Source of the DNA: Gnetum montanum
Lineage: Eukaryota > Streptophyta > Gnetopsida > Gnetales > Gnetaceae
Direction of reading: 5' to 3'
Length of the DNA stretch: 47,225 nucleotides
Assembly: GCA_015680685.1 (NCBI GenBank)
Contig: MNCI01034636.1
Span: forward strand, 1,318,431-1,365,655
Shown here piece by piece: positions 22,802-34,534 of this stretch. A program made the translations under genes and the position numbers. The number at the start of each line of letters is the position of its first letter. The first letter of the stretch is position 1. The notes under the pieces were generated by a model. The model made no database searches and was not told the origin of the DNA. It saw only the letters and a program-made list of their open reading frames with translations.

Positions 22802-23708
22802 TGTAATACATCATTTCTAGATATCCAATTCTAGTTCCTACATTTTATGGTTTGAATCTTTGATATTTTTTTTTTCTAAAGTTCACTTTGTATTTGTACC
22901 CTCTCTTTGATTATACTTGGAGTACTTAGGTAGGGTTATGTATTAGTGGATTGTATGTATGTATCTTATCTTTTTTGATGATTATGCTTTGAGTTTATAT
23001 GAGCTTGTATCCTACTTTTAATTTTTTATAATTTTCATATTTTAGTTGTTATACTTGTATTTTATTTTTATTTCTATTTTGTATGCAATACATAGTTGAT
23101 GTATTTACTTTATAGATACATTGTTAGGATGTTATTGGTATTTTAATTAATTTCTTTTAATTGAGACTAGTGTATTATATAGTTTAGCTATGTACTTTGT
23201 AATTAAATTTTAGGATTTATTTGATATTTGGATTTATTTTATTTTTATCATATGTGCATTAACGCCTTTGTTGGAGTTTTGGCCAAGCATATATTAGCTA
23301 TTGGATGGATCATTGGCAAATGGGATTCTACATTAGGAATGTAGTATACTTCGTTTGTTATATGTGAGACATATCTTTTATAATTATTGTAGTTTTTCAA
23401 TTTTAATTCTATAGTAGCATTGAGGTAGTACCCTAAATAGTTACATTTGGATTTGTACCTTAGATCTTGGTTAGTCTTTGGAGAGGACATAACTATTAGG
23501 TAGTACCTAAGGCATCCTACTAGAACAATAGTATACACTCTTTTAGAAATAATCCTTTTTTTATTTTAAAAATTTGAGGTTAATTATATTTTCTTTTTAG
23601 TTTTAGTTTCCGCTTAGTAGTTACCCAATTAAATTAACCTTTACATACTCTTGTGAATATAGATACCTAGAAACAATTCTATTAGAATTCATCCATTTGC
23701 TTCACTAA
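22802..23708 (+). repeat. C1 LTR (3' LTR of element C), part before D
   Basis: It starts TGTAATACATC and shares its first 60 bases in pattern with 31777 ('tggtttgaa(t/c)ctttgatattttttt'). A second shared block is 23254-23340 versus 32207-32290 ('gcacattaac', 'agttttggccaagcatat', 'tgggattc'). It is cut at 23708 by the insertion of element D and resumes at 29286. Confidence 0.75.
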
Positions 23709-24281
23709 TGTGACATCCCATCCCCAGATGTCATGGAAAACATCAAATATACATTATATTAGACATTATGCGTACAAAGAAAATATACCAAATGTGAAAT
23801 ATAAGTGATATTCAACACTATGTATAAAGAAAATAAGAGGAAAATGCAAAAATAGAAATAAAAGAATGCTTTATTGATATGGAATAGCATATCCAAATCA
23901 TGCTCTGAGAGTGTTCCTTGGGGTTTTCTTCCTTTGGAATCTATCCCTTAAAGGAAATCTAGCACTACCACCATGGTAGGCCTATAATTTGGCTAGAAGG
24001 GATGGCTAGTCCACTTCCTATCCTGCTTTACCTGGCTTCCCATGACTTGCCTATACCAGCTCTACCACTCCATGCTAGCACGACCTCTAACCCTAGGTAT
24101 AAATGTCTTAGGTCAAACCCCCAAAGGTTACCTTAAGAGACATGTTTGTTAGTACAACAGGCCCTTTTAGGTCTCAATTACAACTACCCTTTTGGGTCTT
24201 GTTAAGATAATAATAACACTTGTTATGAAGAGACATCATCTTTATTAGGCAGTAACATCATTTGGAAATGAGGATGTGACA
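23709..24281 (-). repeat. 3' LTR of element D
   Basis: It aligns nearly base for base with 28707-29280, for example 'acattatattagacattatg' followed by 'caaatgtgaaatataagtga'. It starts TGTGACATCC and ends GGATGTGACA on the + strand. It lies next to the polypurine tract, so it is the 3' LTR. Confidence 0.92.
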
Positions 24282-24283
24282 AT

Positions 24284-24294
24284 CTATCCCCCTT
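24284..24294 (-). other. Polypurine tract of element D
   Basis: The minus strand reads aagggggatag, two bases from the 3' LTR. Its place and G-run are typical. Confidence 0.8.
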
Positions 24295-24719
24295 AGGTTT
24301 CATTCATCCTCAAACAAGTCAATGTTATCTATCTTTTTCCAACTCCAATGCTTTCTTTCATGATCATGTGCTCAAATAATTTAATTTCTCCTTTGAACTT
24401 GAAGTTGTTTCTTACTTATTCTACAAATAAGATATATGTGAGAAAAATTATATGTAAAATTGAATATTTCTTTCTTGATACTTACTTCATTTTCTAAGAT
24501 AATGTCAAAAGGTGAATTAAAGATTTATCAACCACCAATCACTTGTCCTAACTAGGATCACATAAAGTGCAACTTGAATCTAGTTACCCAAGTGAAGGCA
24601 AGGAGAATTCTTTATCCCCAATTTTTATTATCATAGATATTTTACTTATCTAATTGAAACATAAATTAAACAATGAATAAAATAATAAGATCATCAAATA
24701 AAAGTAAGGGTGAGCTACG

Positions 24720-25830
24720 TCTTGATCTTGATCAACATTATGAACTAATGGGAGTAATTGTAATTCTACCATAAGTGGTATGTGATCAGATGGTCTTGTT
24801 CAGAATGGCAAGACTTGATCTTGATTCTTCTCAACTTCTTCTTTAGAAATTAATTCTAGTAACTTGGTAACTTGAAAGAATTGGGCATCGTAACAAATAT
24901 AATCCAAAGTCTCAATGAAGAATGTTGTTGATCCATCTTCATTAATCATAGTAGACCAATTGGTAAACTATGGTTCTTGATGAGTGCTATCCATCAACAT
25001 CATCTATTCCTGAATTCTAGAATCTAATTTATCTATTGAAGATTCAAAATAAGCAGAATATGCACTAGCCAATGGAATTGCATATTGAATTGATGGAAAC
25101 ATCTTTTTCAAATCAATTTCATCTTCCAGAGATTCGTTTACAAATCCATATTTTAAGAATTAATAAACACTACTTCCAACTTTTGCATTGAAGTCTCCAC
25201 AAAGAATAAATGGAACTAGATCAATATAACTTAGGAATAACTTCTTCTTCAAACTTTCTTCTATTTTCTTAATCAAGTATTCTCCTTGAAAAATTCTAAC
25301 ATCTGAACATGTTGGTTTGGCAATTAAATATGTGTTAACTATGCACACACATCTTCTTCACAATTCAATTTTTAAAATCAATGCCAAGGCTATGTGATTT
25401 TTTTAACTATTCCTTCTTATCTATCACTTGAAGTTTTGGAATTTTAAAAATCATATTTTGTAAACTTCATTCAAATCTTTGTACCAATTCAAGCTTGGCT
25501 TCTTTATAAAAGATTGCACAACCATCCATGTTGTAATTTCTATAGTATGCTAATCTATATGGCTCAAAAGAAGAACTTCCATAAGAACCTTTTTACTTAT
25601 AATTACCTCTGTATCCCATCTTTTCAAAGTTTGGTTGGAATTGATATAGAAACTCCCGTGATAAGATTTCTTGTAAGCACAAGACATTAACATCCAAATC
25701 TTCTAACTCTACTAAGATGCATGGATATCAATATTCATGCCAATCCAAGGCCCATGATCAACATAGTGGATGTTTTTTCTCATTTACTAGTGATCTTGTA
25801 AGCATGTTGTATGTTGCAAGCTTCATTCTC
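24720..25830 (-). pseudogene. CCR4/Angel/Ngl-type exonuclease (EEP domain) retro-pseudogene inside element D
   Basis: The family removes poly(A) or trims RNA 3' ends using an endonuclease/exonuclease/phosphatase fold. On the minus strand motifs appear in family order: 'MKLATYNMLTRSLV' (25826), 'SWALDW' (~25750), 'LDVNVLCLQE' (~25685), 'FEKMGYRGNYK', 'MDGCAIFYKEAKLELVQ' (~25520), 'CIVNTYLIAKPTCSDVRIFQ' (~25340), 'VPFILCGDFNAKVGSSVY' (~25190, metal-binding GDFN), 'PLASAYSAY' (~25070), 'EP*FTNW' (~24970), 'ETLDYICYD' (~24900), 'RPSDHIPLM' (~24785, catalytic SDH). About 350 codons run with no intron, the usual EEP length. There are several stops and shifts. No poly(A) remnant is seen at the 3' end, so capture within the element's RNA is likelier than a separate processed insertion. 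Plant or other origin is open. Confidence 0.87.
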
Positions 25831-26635
25831 ATTCTTGGATTCTTTTTTTAAATCATTTCTCTTAATGACTATCATACTCCTTGTTAAAACAAGATTTTGA
25901 ATCTCCATATTGTTTTGCCCTTTGTTATGATTTCAGGATGGACTAATATACCCTTTTCTTGACAGTTGAATATTTTTCTATTCCTTCAACTAATTCTCCA
26001 ACTAATACATCAACTAATCTTTAACTAATACCTCAACTAATTCATTAACTGATAATCAATTGATACCGATACAGCAATTGATTCTCCAAATAACTTAATT
26101 ACATCATCTAATTTTATAATTACATTACCTAATTTTAGTAATATTTTATGACATCATATAATTTTAGTAATATGTAACTATATTATCTAATTCTTAGCAA
26201 CCTTTCTACCCCTCTTAAGAGCACTAACTCCAATAGTGTAATTATTGACATTCCAGAGTGATCTTAAGACTATCTGTAAAAGTTATGCACTAAATCTAAA
26301 AGCCCAAAAGGTTGAATTTATGATATCAGCAAATTATTAGGTGCCTAGATGATAAATTTGACCTTACCATTAAGTTCATAAGGGTGAAAAAATGTTGGAA
26401 ATGACTATTCATATGTTAAAAATGGACATTGTATGCTTGAGTGATGCCAAAATTAAATTTTTGAGGATCTTGAGGCACTATATTGGGCAAGGAGAAAAAA
26501 CTAATTTTTGGGATTCCTTGGGATGGATCTAACTACACCATTGGGTCCAAAAGGTTGAAATCTATAGGAAATGACTCTTTGTTTACCAAAAAAGTCTTTT
26601 GAAATCAAACGTTATGGCTTCTGGAGTCTAAGACC
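25831..26635. other. Interior of element D upstream of the exonuclease
   Basis: AT-rich, with phrases 'caactaattc' and 'aactaatac' repeated at 25978-26060 and 'cctaattttagtaatatt' repeated around 26100-26180. A loosely repeated block (26380-26440 and 26545-26600: 'ggaaatgact') flanks the 5S-like stretch. No gag or pol motif. Confidence 0.4.
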
Positions 26636-26639
26636 TTTG

Positions 26640-26745
26640 ATGCAGAAAAATAAGACTTCCCGAGAGGTCACCCATCCCAATTCTACTCCAAGGCAAGCAT
26701 GCTTAATTATGAAAGATTTATTCTTGTGGTTACTAGGATTCCAAA
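26640..26745 (-). ncRNA. 5S-rRNA-derived sequence in element D
   Basis: The minus strand reads ggatgggtgacctctcgg then gaagtc (26653-26677), matching the plant 5S box C region (GGATGGGTGACCTCC.GGGAAGTCC), and ttaagcatgcttgcc (26690-26705), matching box A (TTAAGCGTGCTTGGG), at the right spacing. Similarity towards the 5S 5' end (to about 26745) is weak. Several changes are C/T or G/A. A TTATTTTT run follows the box C side, where a polymerase III stop would be. It may be a 5S pseudogene, a SINE3-like relic, or akin to Cassandra elements, which carry 5S sequence in their LTRs; here it is internal. Not a working 5S gene. Confidence 0.75.
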
Positions 26746-28692
26746 TTCAATTTTGAAAATTAATTTTGCAATAAACTAATGGATTAACAATGAAAATTTG
26801 AATTTTTTGTCAATTGATGGAATTTCAAATTTTTCCATCAGTTGATGGACAATTAAAAATTTTCCATCATATAACAGAGAATTTGCCATTTTGTTCCAAT
26901 GGTAGCAATGGTCTCAGTGATGCACTGGCAATGGCCTTAATGGCTGCTGGGTGATGTTGGTAGCTAGGTTGGGTGCATCTAGGAATGGTTGCAGGTGACA
27001 TTCAATGCACTGCCACAGCCTACAATTTGTGATGGTGTCTGAAGAGGAAATTTTTGGCGATGTTGGAGGTGATTTTTGATGGTGCTAGAAGTGGTTTTCA
27101 ATGGTGTTGGAGGTGGTTTTTAGTGATGCTAATGGGTAGTAGCGACATAGTCAATGATGATTGCGAAAAAAGTGGCAAGGTTTTCTATGAACTATAGGCA
27201 CAAGTTTCTGTAGCAAGCAACATAGAGAAATCCAAGGCATGACAAAATCAGTGCTCCAGGGTAGTGGTTGCAAGGTAGTGTGATAACAGGTAGTAGGTGG
27301 TGGTTGCAGAGTGCAATTATAAGGCTCGTGACTGTAGTAGTAGTGAATAGTAGGCAACAATTGGGCAGCAGTAGCCCATGTACTACGACAGGCCTGGAGG
27401 GTGAAGCAATGGTGCTAGCATGGCTATGCGAGGGGCAGATATATGCAATGTGCATCAAACAACAAGGCAGTTGATAGAGGGCTATGGTGGACATACTAGG
27501 GCCAACATAGCTTGCAACGCCTACGTAGCCCTAGTAGGTCTTGTGCAACCTGCAGGGCCTATGCCCCTCCTATTGGGCCTACACGACCCTTACATGGCCA
27601 ACGTAGCATGTAGGGCTTGTGCATCTCTTTTTGGGGTTGTGTGGCCCCAAAAATGTTTTTAATATATTTTTATTATCATTATTATTTTTTAAAAATTTTA
27701 TTATGTTTGATTTTATTTTTTAAAAAAATAAAACTAAGTTGAGGCTTGGGATTGAACCCAAGACCTCTTGGTCATCATTTTTTTTCATTTTTAAGAAATA
27801 ATATATATATATATATATATTATTTTTATTGCTATTATTATTTAATTAAAGTATTTTGGGGTGTGAGATCAAACTTGTGACCTTCCGTTCCATAAGTATT
27901 TTAAAGTTTTTTTATTTTTTTAACTTTTTATTATTATTTTATTCCACCTTACCTCGGTGGTTGGAAAATAGCAATTCTAAGTTAATTTTTGGCCCTAAAA
28001 TTTTGAAATTTTTTAAAATAATAAATTAATAATTTTAATATTACTTTAATGCACATATAATGAGAAAATTTAAACATCAATATCTCTCAAACCATAAGTT
28101 TGATCGAGATGAAATTTGTACCATTTGAATCATCTCAACGAGTACTATGCATTGGACATAGTTTTAGGTTCAAAAATGAAGTTTATTTTTCAAGAATTAA
28201 AAAAGAACAAACTAGCCTATTTCATTGAACTCACATTTCTAGGCTAACATATGGTAACCAAGAATCTTCTAAATTACTTGGATAAATTTCAACAAACTAA
28301 AATCAATTTAGGTCATGGTTACCAACTTTCTGGAAAGAAATTTAACAATGAACTAATCAATTAATAATTATAGTATTAAGATGGGTAAGAGTTACTTGGA
28401 CCAATGTATCATTGTCTTACCAACATCTCTTGTAATTGATGAATCTTGATGAGGTGTAATCAAATCTTATCAATTAATGATATCCATGAAATAATTTTTT
28501 TGGTTGCTAGGATATAGACGCTTCATCCCTTATTCGTGAAATCAATGGAAAGGTATCTTCTGACTTACATCACAGACATATGATGCATCAGGTGATCATC
28601 AATGGCTTTCCCTATGTTGTGGCTTCTAGGTTCATCATTAGGTTCATGTTGTAGGTGGCCCATGGTTCTAAATGACCCTTAGGTTGTGTTTT
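26746..28692. other. 5' interior of element D
   Basis: 27000-27660 is more GC-rich and holds a short G/T-rich repeat at 27058-27130 ('gatgttggaggtgattttt', 'ggtgttggaggtggttttt'). Several short open frames on both strands look like products of base composition. 27690-27930 holds two A/T-framed phrases, 'gggattgaacccaagacctc' and 'gagatcaaacttgtgacctt', that look like copies of one unit. No protein domain recognised. Confidence 0.45.
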
Positions 28693-28704
28693 GCTCTGAT
28701 ACCA
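28693..28704 (-). other. Primer-binding site of element D (initiator Met tRNA)
   Basis: The + strand reads gctctgatacca, a perfect complement of TGGTATCAGAGC. It lies two bases inside the 5' LTR edge at 28707. It confirms minus transcription. Confidence 0.92.
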
Positions 28705-28706
28705 AT

Positions 28707-29280
28707 TATGACATCCCATCCTTGGATTTCATGGCAAACATCAAATATACATTATATTAGACATTATGCATACAAATAAAATATACCAAATGTGAAATAT
28801 AAGTGATATTCGACATTATGTATAAAGAAAATAATTGAAAAAATGTAGAAAGAGAAACAAAAAAATGCTTTATTGATATGGGATAACATATTCGAATCAT
28901 GCTCCAAGAGTGTTCCTTGGGGTTTTCTTCCTTTGGCATCTACCCTTAAAGGCAATCTAGCACTACCACCATGGTTAGGCCTATAACTTGGCCAAAAGGG
29001 ATGGCCAATCCACTTCCCATCCCGCTTCACCCAGCTTCTTGTGACTTGCCTATACTAGCTCCGCCACTCCATGCTAGCACAACCTCTAACCCTAGGCATA
29101 AATTCCTTAGGTCAAACCCCCAATGATTACCTTAAGAGACACATCTATTAGTACAACATGCCCTTTTGGGTCTCAATTACAACTACCCTTTTAGGTTTTG
29201 TTAAGATAACAATAACACTTGTTATGTAGAGACACCATCTTCATTAGGTAGCAACATCATTTGGGAATGGGGATGTGACA
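28707..29280 (-). repeat. 5' LTR of element D
   Basis: It matches 23709-24281. Its inner terminus reads TATGACATCC rather than TGTGACATCC, a single G-to-A change. It is followed by the target duplication actaa. Confidence 0.92.
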
Positions 29281-29285
29281 ACTAA

Positions 29286-31776
29286 TATTTGGAAGTTTCA
29301 ATTAAAGAGGAAGATACTGCATGTGTAGACATTCAAATCTATGTAAGTGTTTTCCATTCTAGGTTTCATTTTAGATCTCATTTGTATACTATCTTTGTCT
29401 TTTACCTCCACTTAGGGCTTGGATCTAGTTTTAGGAGATTTTACCTACGTGATCGTTTCAAGCTAAATACAAGGGTTTCTATCTATGATTCCTTTAGTCA
29501 GGTAGGAAAATTTATTATAATCTTTATCTATTGGAATTTAGGATATTTTGGTTAGTGCAAGTTTGGTTTAGATTGGTTACTTTTTGATGACTTATTTTTG
29601 GGATATTTCTCTACTAGATTTAATTTGATAATTCATGTTTCTACCTCTTTAGTTTGGAATTCTAATTTTATAATATTATCGTTTTTGAATCTTGAATTAT
29701 ATTCAATTTTGACTCTGTTTCACTTTGCCAAAATTCCAAGACATAGAGCTAGGATTTTTTCTATTTTTCACATTTTAAAGATTGAGATGATGACAGATGT
29801 TGATAGCATAGAAGAAAATGTTGCTTAAAGTACCAACATAATTCTTAGCATATCCTTTCCAACCTAATCTAGTTCATCTTTACTAGCATCATGGGCTATA
29901 ATAAAGGTTACAATCCACTCTAAAGCATTTTTCAATGTTGTTTCTAGAAAATAATACTTTATTAAGAATGTTTTTACTATTAAAATCAACCCCCCCCCCC
30001 TAAGTGCCATATGAATGGAAATATATTTTTTAGCATAATTTGATAAGAAGAAAAAATGAAAACTTTAACTAATTAATTTTACAAATTGTAAATTCCCTAG
30101 GAAGGCCTAAAATGCAATATTAGATATTAGAACTTGTAATGTAGCATTTTTTATTCCTAAGGGATTAAATATGAGACTTAGGGCTCATCAAGATTTCGTA
30201 TATTTATTTATGAAACTTGAAATTCAATATTATTAGTTAGTTTAAATCCCTATTTTACTAGGTAGATCATTCATTGATAGTAACCTGTGAAACTTATGGT
30301 TTACCAACATGGCTTTTATTATGCATTTCAATCATGTTTTTCCATCAACTAGGATTTTGATTTCATTAATATATGATTTACTTCATTATTTGTTACTTGA
30401 ATTACCTCGCAATGAGTTTTGAATATGATTGATGAAGTTAGCATAGAAGGAGCTAACTAGTTAATCTTAAAAAAACCTTGAGACAGGTTCACTATCTACA
30501 GAAATAAAGTCCATGTCTAGTTAATCTTTAAACAATACCACATGAAGGAAGAAGAGAGTAGAGGATCATGGGCTTCTCACCCTAGTATACAAAAAAATCA
30601 AGACGATATTTGTTACTAAGCTTGGTGCTAGAGATAAAAAACTATAAATAAGTCCAACTAGCATATTTTGGTATTGGTTTTGGAATTAGATAAAAATCTT
30701 ATTATTCACAATGAGTACATATTCCAACATTAACATATTAAAATTGAGTATGGGTGCTACTTCCACAAATTTGGGTTTGAATGATGGTGGAATTTGATTT
30801 GTACTTTTGATTATTCAATATTATTTATTGTTGACTTGGATTATAATTATTTCATGCTATGTTATTTGGATGTTTAGATGCTACCATTTTGGATGTAGAA
30901 ATCCCAATGCATGATTATCCAGCTACATGATGCTTGGTTTTAAAATCCTTACGGTAGTGCTTGTGATTTATTTTTTTCTACTCAGTTTGTGGATTAACAT
31001 GCCTTTTCTTTACCTTCAAAGTATTACAGTTGTTGTCTTTTAGAAGTAGTTGGAGAAGCAGAAGTTTAGATTACAATTTTTATATTTAACATTTTATTTA
31101 ATTTGGCTACATTATGCTTTCTAATTTATATGTCCTTTGATTAACAATGTGAACTTTATACTTATCTATATTTAGTGCAAGTCTAATCTTGCTTTACTAT
31201 TTATCTAAGTTGGTAACATTAATTTTAGAATATTTTATTTGAATAATATTTTTTATCATTACTAATCTAATGTTTTAGTAATATTTATGAATGCTTATTA
31301 TTCTATTTTACTATTATAACTTTATCTAGAAATTTTGTACTTTGAAGTGGACATTAGATGCTTTGAAATTTTATTAGTGAAAACATTTAAGTTTTGTATA
31401 CAATGGGCTATTATAATTTCTATTAAATATTTAAATTTATTTTTAAAAATTTTATATTTTATTTATTCTTTATTTTGTACCACTCAGTAACTATTTTATT
31501 TGAATGCCTGCTACATTACTTATGGATTTTATTAGCATCCTTCTACTTTTATTATATTGCATTTTATTTTTAAATTAATATCTTGTTAGACTAAGCCTAC
31601 ATTAGCTAGGTTTTACAACAAATCTAGGCAACATGAGAGGGATGCAAACCATGCATGGATCATGGTGGAGTGAAAAAGAAGAAAACTTAATTTTAGTGTC
31701 TCACATAGAAGACGTTCTCACAATGGGCCTTAAGCTAGGCCAAATGAGGATTTTGCATGGAAGTATAGATTTGACA
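29286..31776 (+). repeat. C1 LTR, part after D
   Basis: It continues the C1 LTR after the D insertion. Shared blocks with C2 stay collinear: 29350-29385 with 32895-32935 ('tctcattt', 'agatct'), 30895-31010 with 34262-34370 ('atgcatgattatccagctac', 'gatgctt', 'ctactcag', 'gtggatta'), and 31150-31190 with 40692-40730. Counting D out, the third pair lies about 2.5 kb into both copies. The exact end is not resolved; the last 150-180 bases may be other sequence. The frames at 29289-29828 are not genes. Confidence 0.6.
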
Positions 31777-34534
31777 TGTAACATCCCTACCTAAGATACC
31801 CCTTACCACTTGGTATGCTTGTGGTTTGAACCTTTGATATTTTTTTTTCTAATCGATATCTATGTTTATTAACCCCTTTATTATATTTATTATGCTAAGA
31901 CTCTTGATTTGGAAACTCTGATTCATGGGTTTGATTTTGGTAGGCAATACTAACTTATAAAGTTCTATGTAGATTATATATCTTGGAGTGTATCTATGCT
32001 TCAATTATTTCAAGTTCTGACTATGCTTTGTGAGCTATGTTCCTTTATTATTAGCCTTATTACTTTTTAAATATTATAAGGTTAATGTTACCTTTTTCCT
32101 TTTTTATTTTATTAGTTATAATTATTTTTCCATGTGAAGATTTTTTTTATAATTTTTTATATTTTAGTATATTTTTAATATCTTAGTTTATCATTTAATT
32201 TAGCACATGTGCACTAACTCATCTAGTTAGAGTTTTAAGTTAGCAAGTATCATATGCTAGATGGGTCATTAGCACATGGGATACTAGTTTGGTTTGATAT
32301 GTTGGTTTGGATAATTTATATTTTTTTAATAAAATATATTTTTATGTTTTTTATTTTTATTTTATTTTATTACTAGCTTAAGCTTTTAGAAGGTCTTGGG
32401 ACCTTTTGTTAACTATGCTTTTAGAAGGTCTTGGATCAACCTTTTGTTAACTATGCTTTTAGAAGGTCTCGGATCAACCTTTTGTTAACTATGCTTTTAG
32501 AAGGTCTCAGATCAACCTTTTGTTAACTATGCTTTATTAGTTAGGCTTAGTCATAGCTATTACCTTGGGATTAGACATAGTCATTAAGTTTGCATATAGG
32601 AGATGCCCACTATGTTAGCACATAGCACTAATTCATGTTAGAAATAGATTTAAGAATATTTTCAGAAATTAAAAATTCTTTTTCATTTGCTTTTTAACAA
32701 TGAAAGTATCCTACCCAATGCTATCAAACCATTGTGAGATTATAAACCAAGCAAATTTTTCATGAGAGTAATCTTTTGCCTTACCTTGTCAACATCTAGG
32801 AGATTGAGTTAGAAAAGAAGATTCTTCTAAATTGACTAGGAGCTAGCTACATTCATATCTGCAACCAATTATATTTTTTCTATCAACCAAGACCTTGTGG
32901 TAAGCCATATTTCTAGATCTCATTTTAGATCGATCTTAGTTCCATTATTGATCTATCGTTTTGCCTAGGATTTAGAGCCTATTAGGGAGATCAAATCCAT
33001 GCAAGGATCCTTTGCTACACTGTTGTTAGTTCCAAGTAGGACAATTTGGTATTTTACTTCTTGGATTTTGATATTCATTTAGTAGACATCTCATTTGACC
33101 AACTTAGTTTGTTTAGCTATAGTTTGTCGATTAATCTAAATCTTCATAGCTACTTAATATTATTATCTATAATTTGGCTATTTTTAGATCTATTATCATG
33201 CATGAGATAGTAGTTAATGTTTTAACCATGTTTTAGTTAGTTTAGCCCACATTTTATCTTTATTCTAAATTTTGCTGATAATTCAACTATAGAATTAGGG
33301 TTTCATACTATTTTTCATGTTTTCCATCTCTGGTACAATTCCAGATGAAATTTTCCTACAAGGTAAAGTTGTTCAACATGACAACATAGAGCCTAAGGAT
33401 CCATTTATCGATGTGTCATGACTTGGTCCTAAGGTCACAACAAACATCTGACATCACTTTTGAACATATGATAAGAAATTGATAAACTTTTGTAAAGTGA
33501 TCCCTATTCTCTACGTAATGAAATCTTATGAAAATGGTTAAGAAATAATATTTATAGAACTCCCAAAACATCTAAAAACTAGAAATTAGTAACTATTGAT
33601 ATTTTAGTAGTTGTAGAAGCCTAGAACAGCCATGAGAAAGTTAAATTTATTTTTTGGAAATATTTTAATATTTTTTAAACATTCATCTACATTCATACTT
33701 TGTTTTTAACCTCATTTGACATATTACAACTTTTGATTTGGCAACATTTATTAACCTATTATCCTACAAACTTAGTTTAATCTTTTAGCATATTTTGACA
33801 CATGTAAGATTTAGGCTCATCAACTTTTTTTTTTGAAAAATGTCAGATTTAGGTTGGTTAATCATTCAACAAAAATATGAATTTTAGATTCATCAACTTC
33901 ATATTTGATGTGATATCTAGGCTTACTAATACTTTAGTTGGAAATTTTGACTTTGTTGAATGTCAAATTCATTTTCCATACTACTTAGAGATTTTTCTTT
34001 TGGAGTTGCTATCTATTGATTTGATAATTAGTTTGGTTTGGCCAATTTGAAACATGTGGATTTTAGGCTCACCAAGTAATTAACATATTAGTTTTAGAGT
34101 TGTTAATTCAATAAGATATGAGTTTTGGACTCATGAATTTTACAACATAAGGGTTACAAACTCCAAAATTTGTTAATTTATTAAGGTATCTATTCAAATT
34201 CTATTTATTTGATATATTAGCTTCGGTTGTATTTTATCTACTAACTTTTGGCTATAACTACTCATATGCATGACTATCCAACTACTTGATGCTTCAACCA
34301 AACCCATAAGGGACTATCTATTGGTTTTATTTATCCTACTCAGTCTTAGGATTGATTCCCTTAGATTATGTGGTTTATAGGTGATCATATTAGCTTAGAT
34401 GATGAGGTATTAGAGGATGTTGTTGATGGTTAATTCATGTTTTGAGATATTTTTTTAAAATTTACATTTTAGTTTAAGTTGGATTCTATATTGGAATATT
34501 TAGCAAGAACTATGATATTGATATTGGTTTGGAA
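31777..34534 (+). repeat. C2 LTR, part before E
   Basis: It starts TGTAACATCCCTACC and has the same opening as C1. It carries a 38-bp minisatellite (32383-32531). At 34534 it is interrupted by copia element E and appears to resume at 40692. Whether it is a solo LTR or half of another element is unclear. No gene is seen. Confidence 0.65.
32383..32531 (+). repeat. 38-bp minisatellite, 4 units
   Basis: Units start at 32383, 32418, 32456 and 32494 (the first is 35 bases). Each reads cttttagaaggtct, then ggatcaacc, then ttttgttaactatg. Copies 2-4 differ at one or two sites, so the expansion is much younger than the host LTR. Confidence 0.92.

Larger units (their letters stand above)
23709..29280 (-). 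mobile_element. Element D: complete non-autonomous LTR retrotransposon carrying an exonuclease pseudogene
   Basis: Two LTRs of about 573 bases (23709-24281 and 28707-29280) with terminal TGTGACATCC/GGATGTGACA are flanked by a perfect 5-bp target duplication, actaa, at 23704-23708 and 29281-29285. A perfect initiator-Met primer site (28693-28704) and a polypurine tract (24284-24294) both give minus orientation. The 4.4-kb interior shows no gag, RT or integrase. Instead it holds a CCR4/Angel-type exonuclease pseudogene (24720-25830) and a 5S-rRNA-like stretch (26640-26745), both in the sense of the element's transcript. It sits inside the C1 LTR. LTR identity is about 90% by eye. Confidence 0.88.

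Noticed and set aside
25160-25348. GDFN motif first read as the endonuclease of a LINE
   Set aside because: The flanking motifs (WALDW, DGCAIF, TLDY, SDHIPL) and the lack of a LINE reverse transcriptase fit the CCR4/Angel family instead.
26640-26745. A functional 5S rRNA gene
   Set aside because: Only the box A and box C regions are well kept; the 5' third is barely alignable and key bases are changed.
27192-27662. Overlapping frames on both strands in the GC-richer D interior
   Set aside because: Both strands are open to a similar degree, as expected from composition; no domain recognised.
27740-27775. tRNA gene at the 'gggattgaaccc' phrase
   Set aside because: No acceptor, D-arm or anticodon arm can be folded around it.
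28757-29030. Minus-strand frames near the D LTR
   Set aside because: They are translations of LTR sequence; the same region in the other LTR is not open.
29289-29828. Two + strand frames of 88 and 76 codons
   Set aside because: They lie in the C1 LTR and show only hydrophobic, low-complexity residues with no family match.
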